Of a DNA stretch of 37,581 nt, positions 1-6,617 are shown piece by piece. Each line of letters begins with the position of its first letter. Position 1 is the first letter of the stretch. Source of the DNA: Mycobacterium sp. IS-1264 (lineage in GTDB: Bacteria > Actinomycetota > Actinomycetes > Mycobacteriales > Mycobacteriaceae); contig NZ_MBES01000059.1 in NCBI RefSeq assembly GCF_001954195.1, forward strand, positions 1 to 37,581. Reading direction: 5' to 3'. The position numbers and the translations under genes were made by a program. The notes beneath the pieces are model-generated. The model was not told the DNA's origin. It ran no database searches and saw nothing but the letters and a program-made list of their open reading frames with translations.

Positions 1-62
1 ATCTCAAAGCGGCCCGCCATCGCCCGCATCGAGTGCGGATCAGTCATAAAACGTGTTGCCAT
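1..62 (-). CDS. esxJ: EsxJ-like WXG100 protein (QILSS family), N-terminal part only
   Basis: Reading leftwards from the ATG at 62-60, the frame stays open to the window edge and gives 20 codons, starting MATRFMTDPHSMRAMAGRFE. From memory this is nearly the N-terminus of the M. tuberculosis EsxJ/K/M/P/W proteins, small WXG100 proteins exported as heterodimers by ESX secretion systems. A clear ribosome site (AAGGAGA) lies just upstream at about 71-77. It follows the PE and PPE genes on the same strand, as in Rv1040c-Rv1037c, so an EsxI-like partner is expected past the edge. The WXG motif and C-terminus lie outside the window. The family call is firm; the exact paralogue rests on synteny. Confidence 0.85.
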   Translation of the reverse strand, partial: MATRFMTDPHSMRAMAGRFE

Positions 63-212
63 CTTGGCTATCTCCTTTTCGTTCGAGCCTTCGGCCTGTC
101 GAAGTTTCCGCGGTCGGTATCGGTTCGTTGGTGGCCGTATCGCGGATAGAGTACGGCGCAGCGGTTAACAGCTGGCCTCAAATGCGTGACATGTACCCCC
201 TTTTTTTCCGCA

Positions 213-1349
213 TCAGACGACGACCTGTTTGGGCATGACAATGGGCTTGACCCCGTACCGTGGCCCAGCGCCGTAGGCACCGGCACCCTTGGCGGCCGCC
301 GCGGCGCCCGGCATACCGGGCATTGCCGCCACGGGCTCCTCGGTGGCGGCGGTCCAGCCCGAACCCGCGAGGGGAGCGGTCGACGAAGCCGCCGACGCCG
401 GGGCTGCCGCGTTCCAGCTGGCCGGTACCGATAGACCGCCGACCGCGGACGCCTCGCCCAGGGTCGCCGACGTCGCCGCGCCCGACACCGAGCCCACCAT
501 CGTCCCGGGAATGATGCCCGCGCCGGTAGCGGGCGCAACCGCGTCGGAGAGGGCGTAGGGGATCGATCCCACGGTGCCAAGTTTTTGCCCCAGCGATACG
601 GCGTTTGGGATGGAGTTCATGGTGAACCAGGCCCCGGTGTTCACCGCTCCGTTGATGGCGTTGAAGACGGACGGAGTGCCGAGGAAGTTGTCGATCGAGG
701 ACAGCAGGCCATCCGTCGTGAACGGCAGGGAGGCGGCGGCCGGAGCGGCCAGCGCCTGGACCGGGGCGTTCACCGCGGAATTGGCGACCGCGGCGGCCTG
801 GATGCCGTCGGCGGCCGGGTTGGTGGCCGGCGTCATCGGCGTCACCGGCTGCAGGACCCCTGCCGCCATCGAAGCCGCCTGATACGTGGCCATCATCGTG
901 GCGTCTTGGACCCACATCTCGGCGTACTGGGCCTCGGTCGCCGCGATCGCGGCCGAGTTGACACCCAGAAAGTTGGTTGCAATGAGCGTTGCGAGCAATG
1001 TCCTATTGGCCGCGATCACCGGCGGGGGCACCGTCGCGGCGAACGCCGCCTCGTAAGCGGCCGCCGACGCCGTCGCCTGGGCTCCCGCCTGCTCGGCCGC
1101 GGCCGCCGAAGTGGTCAGCCAGGTCACGATGGGCTGGGACGCGGCGGCGGCCGCCGCGGACCCGGCGCCCGTCCACTGCTCGGTGGTGAGCAACGTGATG
1201 ATCGATTCCCATTGCGTCGCCGTCGTGCTCAGCTCGGCGGCCAGGTTGTTCCACGCTGTCGCGGCGGCCATGAGCGGTCCCGCGCCCGCGCCCGCGTACA
1301 TCAGGCTCGACGTGATTTCGGGTGGGATAGCTGCGAAATCCAAAACCAT
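213..1349 (-). CDS. PPE15: PPE family protein, PPE15 orthologue (PPE-SVP subfamily)
   Basis: This 378-residue protein has the PPE signature at residues 9-11 and WTG at 59-61, marking the helical PPE domain (about 1-180) that binds a PE partner. A hydrophobic stretch near 118-150 corresponds to the tip that EspG chaperones bind. The C-terminal part is Ala/Gly/Pro-rich, carries the SVP motif (S307-V308-P309, W312) and ends in PRYGVKPIVMPK (363-374). It is probably secreted by ESX-5 as a heterodimer with the PE protein encoded 45 bp upstream; M. tuberculosis PE8-PPE15 is a known pair bound by EspG5. Length and order (PE, PPE, Esx) match Rv1039c. The outer-membrane or effector role of the C-terminus is unknown. 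Confidence 0.93.
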   Translation of the reverse strand: MVLDFAAIPPEITSSLMYAGAGAGPLMAAATAWNNLAAELSTTATQWESIITLLTTEQWTGAGSAAAAAASQPIVTWLTTSAAAAEQAGAQATASAAAYEAAFAATVPPPVIAANRTLLATLIATNFLGVNSAAIAATEAQYAEMWVQDATMMATYQAASMAAGVLQPVTPMTPATNPAADGIQAAAVANSAVNAPVQALAAPAAASLPFTTDGLLSSIDNFLGTPSVFNAINGAVNTGAWFTMNSIPNAVSLGQKLGTVGSIPYALSDAVAPATGAGIIPGTMVGSVSGAATSATLGEASAVGGLSVPASWNAAAPASAASSTAPLAGSGWTAATEEPVAAMPGMPGAAAAAKGAGAYGAGPRYGVKPIVMPKQVVV

Positions 1350-1394
1350 TTTTCTGTATTCCGTTTCTATGGAGGGAATTTGGCGGTTTGTTGA

Positions 1395-2267
1395 CTAGAC
1401 GGCGGTCGGCTTGGGCATGACGAGTGGCTTGACGCCGTAGCGCGGCGCACCGAAGCCGGCGCCGCTGCGCGCTCCCGAGACCATTCCGGGCATCCCCGGG
1501 ATGATCCCCCCCGTCCCGGCCTGCGGCGCGGCGGCGGTCCAACCGACGGTCTGGATTGGGGTGACCGCGCTGGCCGCCGGGCCGACCGTACCGGCCCAGC
1601 TGGGCGGCACCGACAACTTGCCGACCATGGTCGCGTTGCCCGCCGCGGCCGCCGGCATCGCCCCCACACCGCCCATGCCACCGACGGGCGCCATCGGCGT
1701 CGTCGTGTTGGCGAGGTCCGCGCCGGCGGCGGCGTCGCTGACAGACGTGTCCAGCAGACCGCCGTTTGCCAGACCGAGCAGGTCGGAACCGGCGGAGGCC
1801 CAGTTGCCGCCACCGATGTTCAAGATGTTCGCACCGTTGCTTGACAGGCCGAAGATCCCACCGAGCATGTTCGGGTTGGTGCCGTTTCCGGTGCTACCGA
1901 GCAGATAGGCAAGGAAGTCGAGCGGAGTGTTCGACGGCGTGGCAGCTGCGGGGGCCGCGGCACTTGAAAGGGCGCTCGCGGCCGCATTGGAGGCCTCGGT
2001 GGCGCTGTACGTGCCGGAGCTGGTGCCCAGGGTGCTCGCGTACTGCTCTTGAATCGTCTGCGCCTCGGCGGCGATCGTCTGGTACTCGCTGCCGAACGCC
2101 GAGAAGATCGCCGCCTGCTGGGCCGATACCGGGTCGGCGGCCGCGGGAGCGATGACCGTGGTCGCCGCGGCGGCGCCCGCGTTCTGCGCCGCCAGGTTGG
2201 AGTTGATTCCCTGCAGCAGCCCCTGCGCAGCGAGCAACTCTTCAGGCAATGTTGTCAGAAACGACAT
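1395..2267 (-). CDS. PE8: PE family protein, PE8 orthologue with long C-terminal extension
   Basis: The N-terminal 90 residues form a helical PE domain that begins MSFLTTLPEEL with PE at 8-9. A YxxxE type VII secretion signal follows (Y87-SAT-E91). Unlike the ~100-residue PE proteins of most PE-PPE-Esx clusters, this one has 290 residues, with a ~200-residue extension similar in length to PE8 (Rv1040c, about 275 residues by memory). The extension has an SVP motif at 219-221 and ends PRYGVKPLVMPK (275-286), a tail also present in the adjacent PPE protein. The start is preceded by GGAGC and the next gene, the PPE partner, follows within 45 bp. Likely exported by ESX-5. Confidence 0.9.
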   Translation of the reverse strand: MSFLTTLPEELLAAQGLLQGINSNLAAQNAGAAAATTVIAPAAADPVSAQQAAIFSAFGSEYQTIAAEAQTIQEQYASTLGTSSGTYSATEASNAAASALSSAAAPAAATPSNTPLDFLAYLLGSTGNGTNPNMLGGIFGLSSNGANILNIGGGNWASAGSDLLGLANGGLLDTSVSDAAAGADLANTTTPMAPVGGMGGVGAMPAAAAGNATMVGKLSVPPSWAGTVGPAASAVTPIQTVGWTAAAPQAGTGGIIPGMPGMVSGARSGAGFGAPRYGVKPLVMPKPTAV

Positions 2268-2626
2268 CTATTAGCTCCTACTGTGTGAACCATGCCGACC
2301 CAGTGCGCTGGGCCGACCCTGTGCGTTGGCGTACGGGCCCCTGTGTAATGGCGTAAGGCTAAACACCTCGGTCCCCACATTCCCGACCGAAAGGGTTAGC
2401 GTGACAGCCGTTTACGGCTTCTTAACGCGGAGGCGGGCAGTTTTAACAAGCTCACACCGGGTGACATAGCCGTGTCATCTGATTTGGGGTGGCGAACCAG
2501 CGGTTAGACCCGCGGCCGCCGCATCCTAGGCGAAAGCCACTCCGCGCGCATGCCCAAGATTTGGCAAAGTGTGGAATGCGGCGGGGTGCGCCGGGCCTGG
2601 CATCCACGCGCTAAATTCGCCGCCGG
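2268..2626. other. Intergenic region between PE8 and tRNA-Leu, with 18-bp tandem repeat
   Basis: No convincing gene is present in these ~360 bases. The part next to PE8 must contain its leader and promoter on the minus strand. Within it, 2294-2311 and 2312-2329 form a tandem duplication of 18 bp (16 identical), starting GCCGACCC. The first copy also contains a small hairpin (CCCAG at 2299-2303 pairing with CTGGG at 2308-2312). The rest holds no structure I can assign. Confidence 0.6.
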
Positions 2627-2700
2627 GCCCCCATAGCCCAATTGGCAGAGGCAGCGGACTTAAAATCCGTCCAGTGTCGGTTCGAGTCCGACTGGGGGCA
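2627..2700 (+). tRNA. leuX: tRNA-Leu (anticodon UAA)
   Basis: A complete cloverleaf can be folded: acceptor GCCCCCA (2627-2633) with TGGGGGC (2693-2699) and discriminator A2700; D-stem GCC/GGC with the GG pair at 2644-2645; anticodon stem 2654-2658/2666-2670 with loop CTTAAAA; T-arm GTCGG-TTCGAGT-CCGAC (2676-2692). Counting from C32-U33, the anticodon at 2661-2663 is TAA, which reads UUA leucine codons. CCA is not encoded. The variable region is only five bases (2671-2675), although bacterial leucine tRNAs normally carry a long extra arm. Position beside PE8 matches leuX of M. tuberculosis as I recall it. Such tRNA genes are frequent integration sites. Confidence 0.92.
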
Positions 2701-2795
2701 CGACGTTTGCGCAAGTAGATGACGCGAAGGTAGTGACCACGCTGCTGGACAGCCCTCGCCGCAATTCGCGTTCATCGCCCGAACAAGCGCCAAGC

Positions 2796-3086
2796 TCACC
2801 TATGACCGTCGGGGTGCGGCTCGCTGGATCCGACTGGCGTTTCGCCGGCGCTGGTCGGTGAAGTCCCGTCTGCCGCGAGCGCCTCACCGACGTCATGGTT
2901 GCCAAAGATGCTCGCGATGGCGTGGCCAAACGAGGTGCGGCCAACGTTCTCGCCGCCTGGTAGTTCGCTGTGTACCTGGAGCGCCCCGCAGGTAAGAAAC
3001 GACGCGACCACGCTGAACACCTCTATACCGACGTTGAGAATCTGCGTGAGGATGTTTTCGCTGCTCGACCCGGTGGGGTTGCTCAT
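2796..3086 (-). CDS. Hypothetical 96-residue protein with one hydrophobic segment
   Basis: I do not recognise this protein. It has a hydrophobic stretch at about residues 12-38 (ILTQILNVGIEVFSVVASFL is its core), compatible with one membrane helix or an amphipathic segment, followed by a polar Ser/Gly/His-rich tail. Its ATG overlaps the stop codon of a 14-codon upstream frame in an ATGA arrangement, and it has no ribosome site of its own, so translation would depend on coupling. It lies just downstream of the tRNA-Leu on the opposite strand, in a region of likely foreign origin. The coupling arrangement is the main support; a chance ORF remains possible. Confidence 0.45.
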   Translation of the reverse strand: MSNPTGSSSENILTQILNVGIEVFSVVASFLTCGALQVHSELPGGENVGRTSFGHAIASIFGNHDVGEALAADGTSPTSAGETPVGSSEPHPDGHR

Positions 3087-3127
3087 GGCGCGATGGCGTT
3101 CGCGGCCGACTCGAATTTGGCTGCCAT
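3083..3127 (-). CDS. 14-residue leader peptide coupled to the 96-residue ORF
   Basis: The frame ATG(3127)-TGA(3083) encodes MAAKFESAANAIAP. It has a good ribosome site, GGGAG, about 8 bases upstream, and its stop overlaps the next start as ATGA. A 7-bp inverted repeat (CTGTTCG/CGAACAG, 3139-3145 and 3152-3158) lies directly upstream of that ribosome site and could form a hairpin in the leader. The peptide sequence resembles nothing I know. It is either a real upstream small ORF controlling the 96-residue gene or a remnant. Confidence 0.4.
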   Translation of the reverse strand: MAAKFESAANAIAP

Positions 3128-3199
3128 GGCAGTTCTCCCTGTTCGTTTTCTCGAACAGCGGAAACGCTACGCCTCTATGGCATCTCGCGCGCGTACCTA

Positions 3200-3243
3200 A
3201 GCTTATGGGACGTAGCGACTCAGCTTATGGGACGTAGCGACTC
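3200..3243. repeat. Perfect 22-bp tandem duplication
   Basis: Positions 3200-3221 and 3222-3243 are identical 22-bp units beginning AGCTTATGGGACGTAG. They lie three bases beyond the stop codon of the FHA gene (3247), between two minus-strand genes. No inverted symmetry or terminator-like structure is seen. A replication-slippage or end-joining scar is the simplest reading; a pair of regulator sites is possible. Confidence 0.85.
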
Positions 3244-3246
3244 GGA

Positions 3247-3681
3247 TTATCCGGTCAGGAAGACCAGCCGGAACTTACCGATCTGGACTTGGTCGTTGTT
3301 GGCTAGCACCGCCGAGTCCACTGGCTGACGGTTGACGTAGGTGCCGTTGAGGCTGCCGACGTCGGCGACGACCCAGCTGCCGTCCTTGTCGAGGCGAAAC
3401 TCGGCGTGACGGCGGCTCACAGTGACGTCGTCGAGAAGAATGTCGCTATCGGGATGGCGGCCTGCCGAGGTGACTGGCTGATCGAGCAAAAATCGAGAAC
3501 CGGCGTTGGGGCCACGTTTGACAACCAGCAGCGCCGATCCGCTCGGCAGTCCTTCGGCGGTTTCCGCCTCGGTAGGAGCGGCCGGACCGTCTTCCACCTC
3601 GTCGAGAAAGTGGTCACCAAAATCCGCGGTGGTCTCCGCCGCCGCCTGATTGAGGTTTCGGTCATCGTCGCCGTGGTTCAC
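3247..3681 (-). CDS. GarA-like FHA-domain protein (second copy, short C-terminus)
   Basis: This 144-residue protein consists of an acidic N-terminal tail and one FHA domain (about 48-142) that binds phosphothreonine. The FHA hallmarks are all present: G74-R75, S79, S89-R90-R91-H92 and N112-G113-T114. From about residue 44 it matches GarA (Rv1827) almost residue by residue as I recall it. The tail keeps the ETT pair (T17-T18), equivalent to the threonines of GarA phosphorylated by PknG and PknB, but the residues after it differ. It stops right at FLTG, lacking the ~10-residue GarA C-terminal tail. GarA controls 2-oxoglutarate metabolism (KGD, GDH); this copy lies next to a tRNA rather than near gcvH, so it is probably a paralogue. 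Start is GTG with AGGCGG upstream. Confidence 0.88.
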   Translation of the reverse strand: MNHGDDDRNLNQAAAETTADFGDHFLDEVEDGPAAPTEAETAEGLPSGSALLVVKRGPNAGSRFLLDQPVTSAGRHPDSDILLDDVTVSRRHAEFRLDKDGSWVVADVGSLNGTYVNRQPVDSAVLANNDQVQIGKFRLVFLTG

Positions 3682-3986
3682 AGTGTTGTTTCACCGCCTG
3701 CCACTCTTGTCCGCTTTGCATGGTGCCAGCCCACTGGACGCTAGAAGAAGTACCCGAGTCCGGCGGTCTTACGCCCCCGGATCGGCGAGCTTGTGCAGCT
3801 GCCGCGCCTTCAGGGTGCGGATGTATAGCCGAACATTCTTTGAGATGTATCGCAGAATTTCCCGCCTCGATCCGTGAACGCTTTTCTAGAGAAGGCGACG
3901 CACCCGCATATCAACGAAGCATTCCAAATGAGTCACGAAGGAAAACATCGATTGGCTCGGTGATCCGCGATACTTACATTTGATCA
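3682..3986. other. Intergenic region, no gene recognised
   Basis: About 300 bases separate the divergent FHA gene (minus) and the small secreted ORF (plus). Open frames here show no protein character. Base composition is visibly more A/T-rich from about 3830 onward than in the flanking core genes, consistent with imported DNA. The promoter of the FHA gene should be at the left end. Confidence 0.5.
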
Positions 3987-4214
3987 ATGAATGTCAAAAT
4001 AGTGGCCGTGACCAGCGCGCTTGCGCTCGCGGGCGGAATCGCTGCGGCACCGCTGGCCACTGACTATCCCGCACTGGACTTGCCTACGTTGCTAATGCTG
4101 CGTTTCTACACCGTCCCGACGGATCGGTCTTGCGACGATGGGGCCTGTAAAGCCCCCGCGAACGACCAGCCGGTCCAAGCGGACGAATTGGCGGCATTTC
4201 GCGCACAAAAATGA
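3987..4214 (+). CDS. Small putative secreted protein (75 residues)
   Basis: The protein starts MNVKIVAVTSALALAGGIAAAP, a short Sec-type signal peptide with a lysine, a hydrophobic core and an AxA-type cleavage site near residues 18-20. The mature part would be about 55 residues with two cysteines (in DRSCDDGACK) that could form one disulfide. There is no recognisable domain. No clear ribosome site precedes the ATG, which lowers confidence. It stands alone between divergent or convergent neighbours in the accessory region. Confidence 0.5.
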   Translation: MNVKIVAVTSALALAGGIAAAPLATDYPALDLPTLLMLRFYTVPTDRSCDDGACKAPANDQPVQADELAAFRAQK

Positions 4215-4232
4215 AATGCATTGGTATCAACT

Positions 4233-4268
4233 GTCTTTGGGAGCTATGCAGTCTTTGGGAACCATGCA
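4233..4268. repeat. 18-bp tandem duplication (16/18 identical)
   Basis: Units 4233-4250 and 4251-4268 both read GTCTTTGGGA then differ at two bases before ATGCA. They lie between the small secreted ORF and the convergent methyltransferase gene. Function unknown. Confidence 0.8.
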
Positions 4269-4311
4269 GCGAAACGACCATGCTGGATAGACGGCTTCCG
4301 ATTCAATCTGC

Positions 4312-4325
4312 TTGTTGCGCAACAA
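4312..4325. promoter_or_regulatory. 14-bp perfect palindrome TTGTTGCGCAACAA
   Basis: This uninterrupted palindrome lies 15 bases past the stop of the minus-strand methyltransferase gene and about 100 bases past the stop of the plus-strand small ORF. The absence of a loop argues against a terminator; it has the form of a dimeric-repressor operator, but no target promoter is obvious. Confidence 0.35.
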
Positions 4326-4339
4326 CATATCCATGACCC

Positions 4340-4846
4340 CTATAGCCACCTGCGGGTTCGGCGTTTGTAGCGTCGATAGGACTCGCCGAACGTGGCCTCC
4401 AGGCACCGCTCCTCCCGCGCAATGACGCCGCGGTCGACCACGATCAAGACGCCCACCAGAACGATGAGGGCCCACGGGGCATTGGCGAGGATGACGATGC
4501 CGGCGTAGGCCAGTGCCATTCCCAGATAGCCCGGATTGCGGCTGAACCGGTAAGGGCCCGTCGTCACAAGTGCGCTGGACCGCTCGTACGGGTTGATCGT
4601 GGTGCGGGCTCGCGCGAAAGCGCGAATGAACGCTATGGCCAGCAGGCCACCCGCCAGCAGCAGCGCAGCACCAACCGGCGTGGCAAGTCCGGTCGGGATC
4701 GAGATGGGCGGAAGAACGGCATCAAGGGCGAATCCGCCCGCCAGGCCGGCAAGGTAGATCAGCGGCGGGGGCGCGATTACCCGCGGAGTTCCAGCTCCCG
4801 CCCCGCCTTCCGATTCGACGCCGGTGCCCGGATCCTCGTGGCTCAT
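4340..4846 (-). CDS. Membrane methyltransferase, isoprenylcysteine methyltransferase (ICMT/PEMT) family
   Basis: The 168-residue protein has about four hydrophobic helices (roughly 29-47, 55-78, 108-120, 124-138). Near its end is the family signature for SAM binding: TTGPYRFSRNPGYLG (95-109) and a C-terminal E-E pair (145-146) followed by the basic YRRYKRRTRRW segment. Such bacterial enzymes methylate small thiols, lipids or isoprenoids; the substrate here is unknown. It is transcribed divergently from the HxlR-SCP2 regulator, separated by 79 bp, so that regulator may control it. The N-terminal 25 residues are polar and the start has no strong ribosome site, so the true start could be later. 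Confidence 0.82.
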   Translation of the reverse strand: MSHEDPGTGVESEGGAGAGTPRVIAPPPLIYLAGLAGGFALDAVLPPISIPTGLATPVGAALLLAGGLLAIAFIRAFARARTTINPYERSSALVTTGPYRFSRNPGYLGMALAYAGIVILANAPWALIVLVGVLIVVDRGVIAREERCLEATFGESYRRYKRRTRRWL

Positions 4847-4890
4847 GACCGGCAGTCTACTACTAATAAATAAGTAATAACAATTGGAAG

Positions 4891-4917
4891 AGTAGTTCTA
4901 ACTTTCAGATTGCTACT
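4891..4917. promoter_or_regulatory. Candidate operator in the divergent ICMT/HxlR promoter region
   Basis: AGTAG at 4891-4895 is mirrored by CTACT at 4913-4917 with a 17-base spacer, just before the HxlR gene start (4926). The whole 79-bp divergent region is A/T-rich (TAATAAATAAGTAATAACAA), unlike its surroundings. HxlR proteins commonly bind imperfect inverted repeats in such positions. The arms are short, so this is tentative. Confidence 0.3.
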
Positions 4918-4925
4918 ATGCCTCT

Positions 4926-5591
4926 ATGCGGAGTTATCAGCAGTTCTGCCCGACGGCCCGGGCTCTGGACCTGGTCGGTGAGCGCTGGACGCTGCTGATC
5001 GTCCGGGAGCTCCTGTTCGGCGCCAAGCGCTATACCGACTTGCAGGATGGGCTTCGCGGGATCGGCCCGAACGTGCTCGCCGCTCGTTTGCAATCGATGG
5101 AAACCAACGAGTTGATCCGCAAGCGTCGCCTGCCGCCGCCCGCGGCTTCGACGGTGTACGAACTCACCGAACTCGGCGATCGCCTGCGTCCCGTGGTGCG
5201 CGCGCTTTTCGAATGGGGCCTCGACGTCATCGACACGCCCAGCGCGGACGACACCGTCAAGGCCAGCTACTGGCTTCCCGCCATTCACGCTGCCGTCCAA
5301 GTGCAATCACCCTCGAGCGATATCGACGACGAGTACGAATTCCGGGTCGCAGACGAGGCGATCACCGTAGCGGTCAAGGCCGGAAAGACAGACGTCCGGC
5401 AGGGGCCGGCCGACAGGCCCGACGTCGTGCTGCTCACTGACACCCAAACCTTCATCGGCCTCGGCAGCGGCCGAATCACGCCGGCGGAGGCAATCGAGGC
5501 CGGCGCCCTCAGGGTCGAAGGAGACCCGGGCGCAGCTCAACGATGCGCGGAACTGTTCGGACTCTCCGACGCGCAGGGTCCGAAGGGGTGA
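4926..5591 (+). CDS. HxlR-family winged-helix regulator fused to an SCP2-like domain
   Basis: Residues 1-100 are an HxlR winged helix: the cysteine C8, LVGERWTLLIVRELL (16-30), the recognition-helix segment GPNVLAARLQSME and a wing ending VYELTELG. Residues about 115-215 form a separate domain resembling SCP2 sterol-carrier folds (FRVADEAITV..., GLGSGRITPAEAIEAG...). This pairing recurs in actinobacteria; the C-terminal domain may sense a lipid ligand. It is divergent from the ICMT-family methyltransferase and probably regulates it and itself. Confidence 0.85.
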   Translation: MRSYQQFCPTARALDLVGERWTLLIVRELLFGAKRYTDLQDGLRGIGPNVLAARLQSMETNELIRKRRLPPPAASTVYELTELGDRLRPVVRALFEWGLDVIDTPSADDTVKASYWLPAIHAAVQVQSPSSDIDDEYEFRVADEAITVAVKAGKTDVRQGPADRPDVVLLTDTQTFIGLGSGRITPAEAIEAGALRVEGDPGAAQRCAELFGLSDAQGPKG

Positions 5592-5642
5592 AGCGACGGC
5601 GGGTGGCCGTGGCGCAAACCGGCGGCCATACACTGACCCCCC

Positions 5643-6437
5643 GTGGGCATGCTGTTTGGATTCGCGCCATGGATCGTCTATTGGGTGCTAGTCGGTAACG
5701 TCCCGTTCAAGGCGGCGGTGTTGGTCGCGCTGGCGATCGCCGTTGCCGTGTCGGTGATCGGGCGCGCTACCGGCAAGCCGGGTCGCACGCTCGACATCGG
5801 CGCTGTCGCAACGTTTCTGGTGCTGACCGTGCTCACGTTTACGCTCAGCGAGTCCTTCATGCAGGGCTGGATACAGACGCTGAGCAACGCCGGGATCTTC
5901 CTGGTCGCGTTGATCAGCCTGCTGGTCGGCAAGCCGTTCGTGCGTGAGTACGCCGCGGCCGAACAGCCCGCCGACGTCGCTAAGACCGAGCTGTTCGGCA
6001 GGATCGTCACCATCCTGACCTGGATTTGGATCGCGGCCTTCGCCGGCATGACGGTGTCGTCGGCGATCCCACCGATCGTGCAGCGCCTCGGCGGAGAAGA
6101 GGCCACCATCCTCGACACCAAGACTCCGCTGTCGTTCGTCTGCTACTGGGTCATTCCGTTCTCCCTGCTGGGCGCGGCGGCCTTGGCGTCGCGCTACCTG
6201 CCCGACCGGATGCTGGTCGGTATCGAAGACGTCGCGCGGGAAACCTCGTTCGTTGCCTACGACGAAGCCACCATCGACGAGCTGTACTACCTCGCCCAGG
6301 AACACGCCAACCGCGAGGTCGGCCCGGGCAAGGAGGCCTACAACGTCAAGGTCGGGGGCATGGGAACCCCGCTGACCGGGGACGAGTCGCGAAAATCGTG
6401 GCCCTCGACCTACAAGGTGCGCGACAAGCGTCACTGA
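5643..6437 (+). CDS. Multi-pass membrane protein of unknown function
   Basis: The 264-residue protein has about six hydrophobic segments (roughly 4-18, 24-40, 50-66, 78-93, 120-140, 163-182), then a soluble C-terminal part of about 75 residues containing ELYYLAQEHANRE and a basic end. I do not recognise a named family or catalytic motif. The start is a GTG 51 bp after the regulator stop, so co-transcription with the HxlR gene is possible; an internal ATG two codons later is an alternative. Good codon usage and hydrophobic pattern support a real gene. Confidence 0.75.
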   Translation: MGMLFGFAPWIVYWVLVGNVPFKAAVLVALAIAVAVSVIGRATGKPGRTLDIGAVATFLVLTVLTFTLSESFMQGWIQTLSNAGIFLVALISLLVGKPFVREYAAAEQPADVAKTELFGRIVTILTWIWIAAFAGMTVSSAIPPIVQRLGGEEATILDTKTPLSFVCYWVIPFSLLGAAALASRYLPDRMLVGIEDVARETSFVAYDEATIDELYYLAQEHANREVGPGKEAYNVKVGGMGTPLTGDESRKSWPSTYKVRDKRH

Positions 6438-6617
6438 CCTGTCACCCCAGCGTCCACCCCACCGCGACACATAGACCACGCACGCGACACGTCGGAAAAC
6501 GTCGCGGCGGCTTATGTTTCGGCGACGGGGCCGGGCCGGCCCAAGAGTCGGATACGTTGGTGAGGGCGGGGCGACTCGAGACGGGCCCCGCATCTTGCGG
6601 CCAACCGAGGAGCACGC
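6438..6617. other. Intergenic region with a small inverted repeat
   Basis: CGCGAC (6483-6488) pairs with GTCGCG (6501-6506), a weak hairpin with a 12-base loop that could help end transcription of the membrane-protein gene. The promoter of the following three-gene operon should lie in 6510-6600. No T-run is present. Confidence 0.35.

Noticed and set aside
3139..3158. LexA/SOS box
   Set aside because: The halves are in the order GTTCG...CGAAC, opposite to the mycobacterial SOS consensus; it is better read as a hairpin.
3720..3983. 87-codon plus-strand open frame
   Set aside because: No ribosome site, low-complexity composition and no recognisable features.
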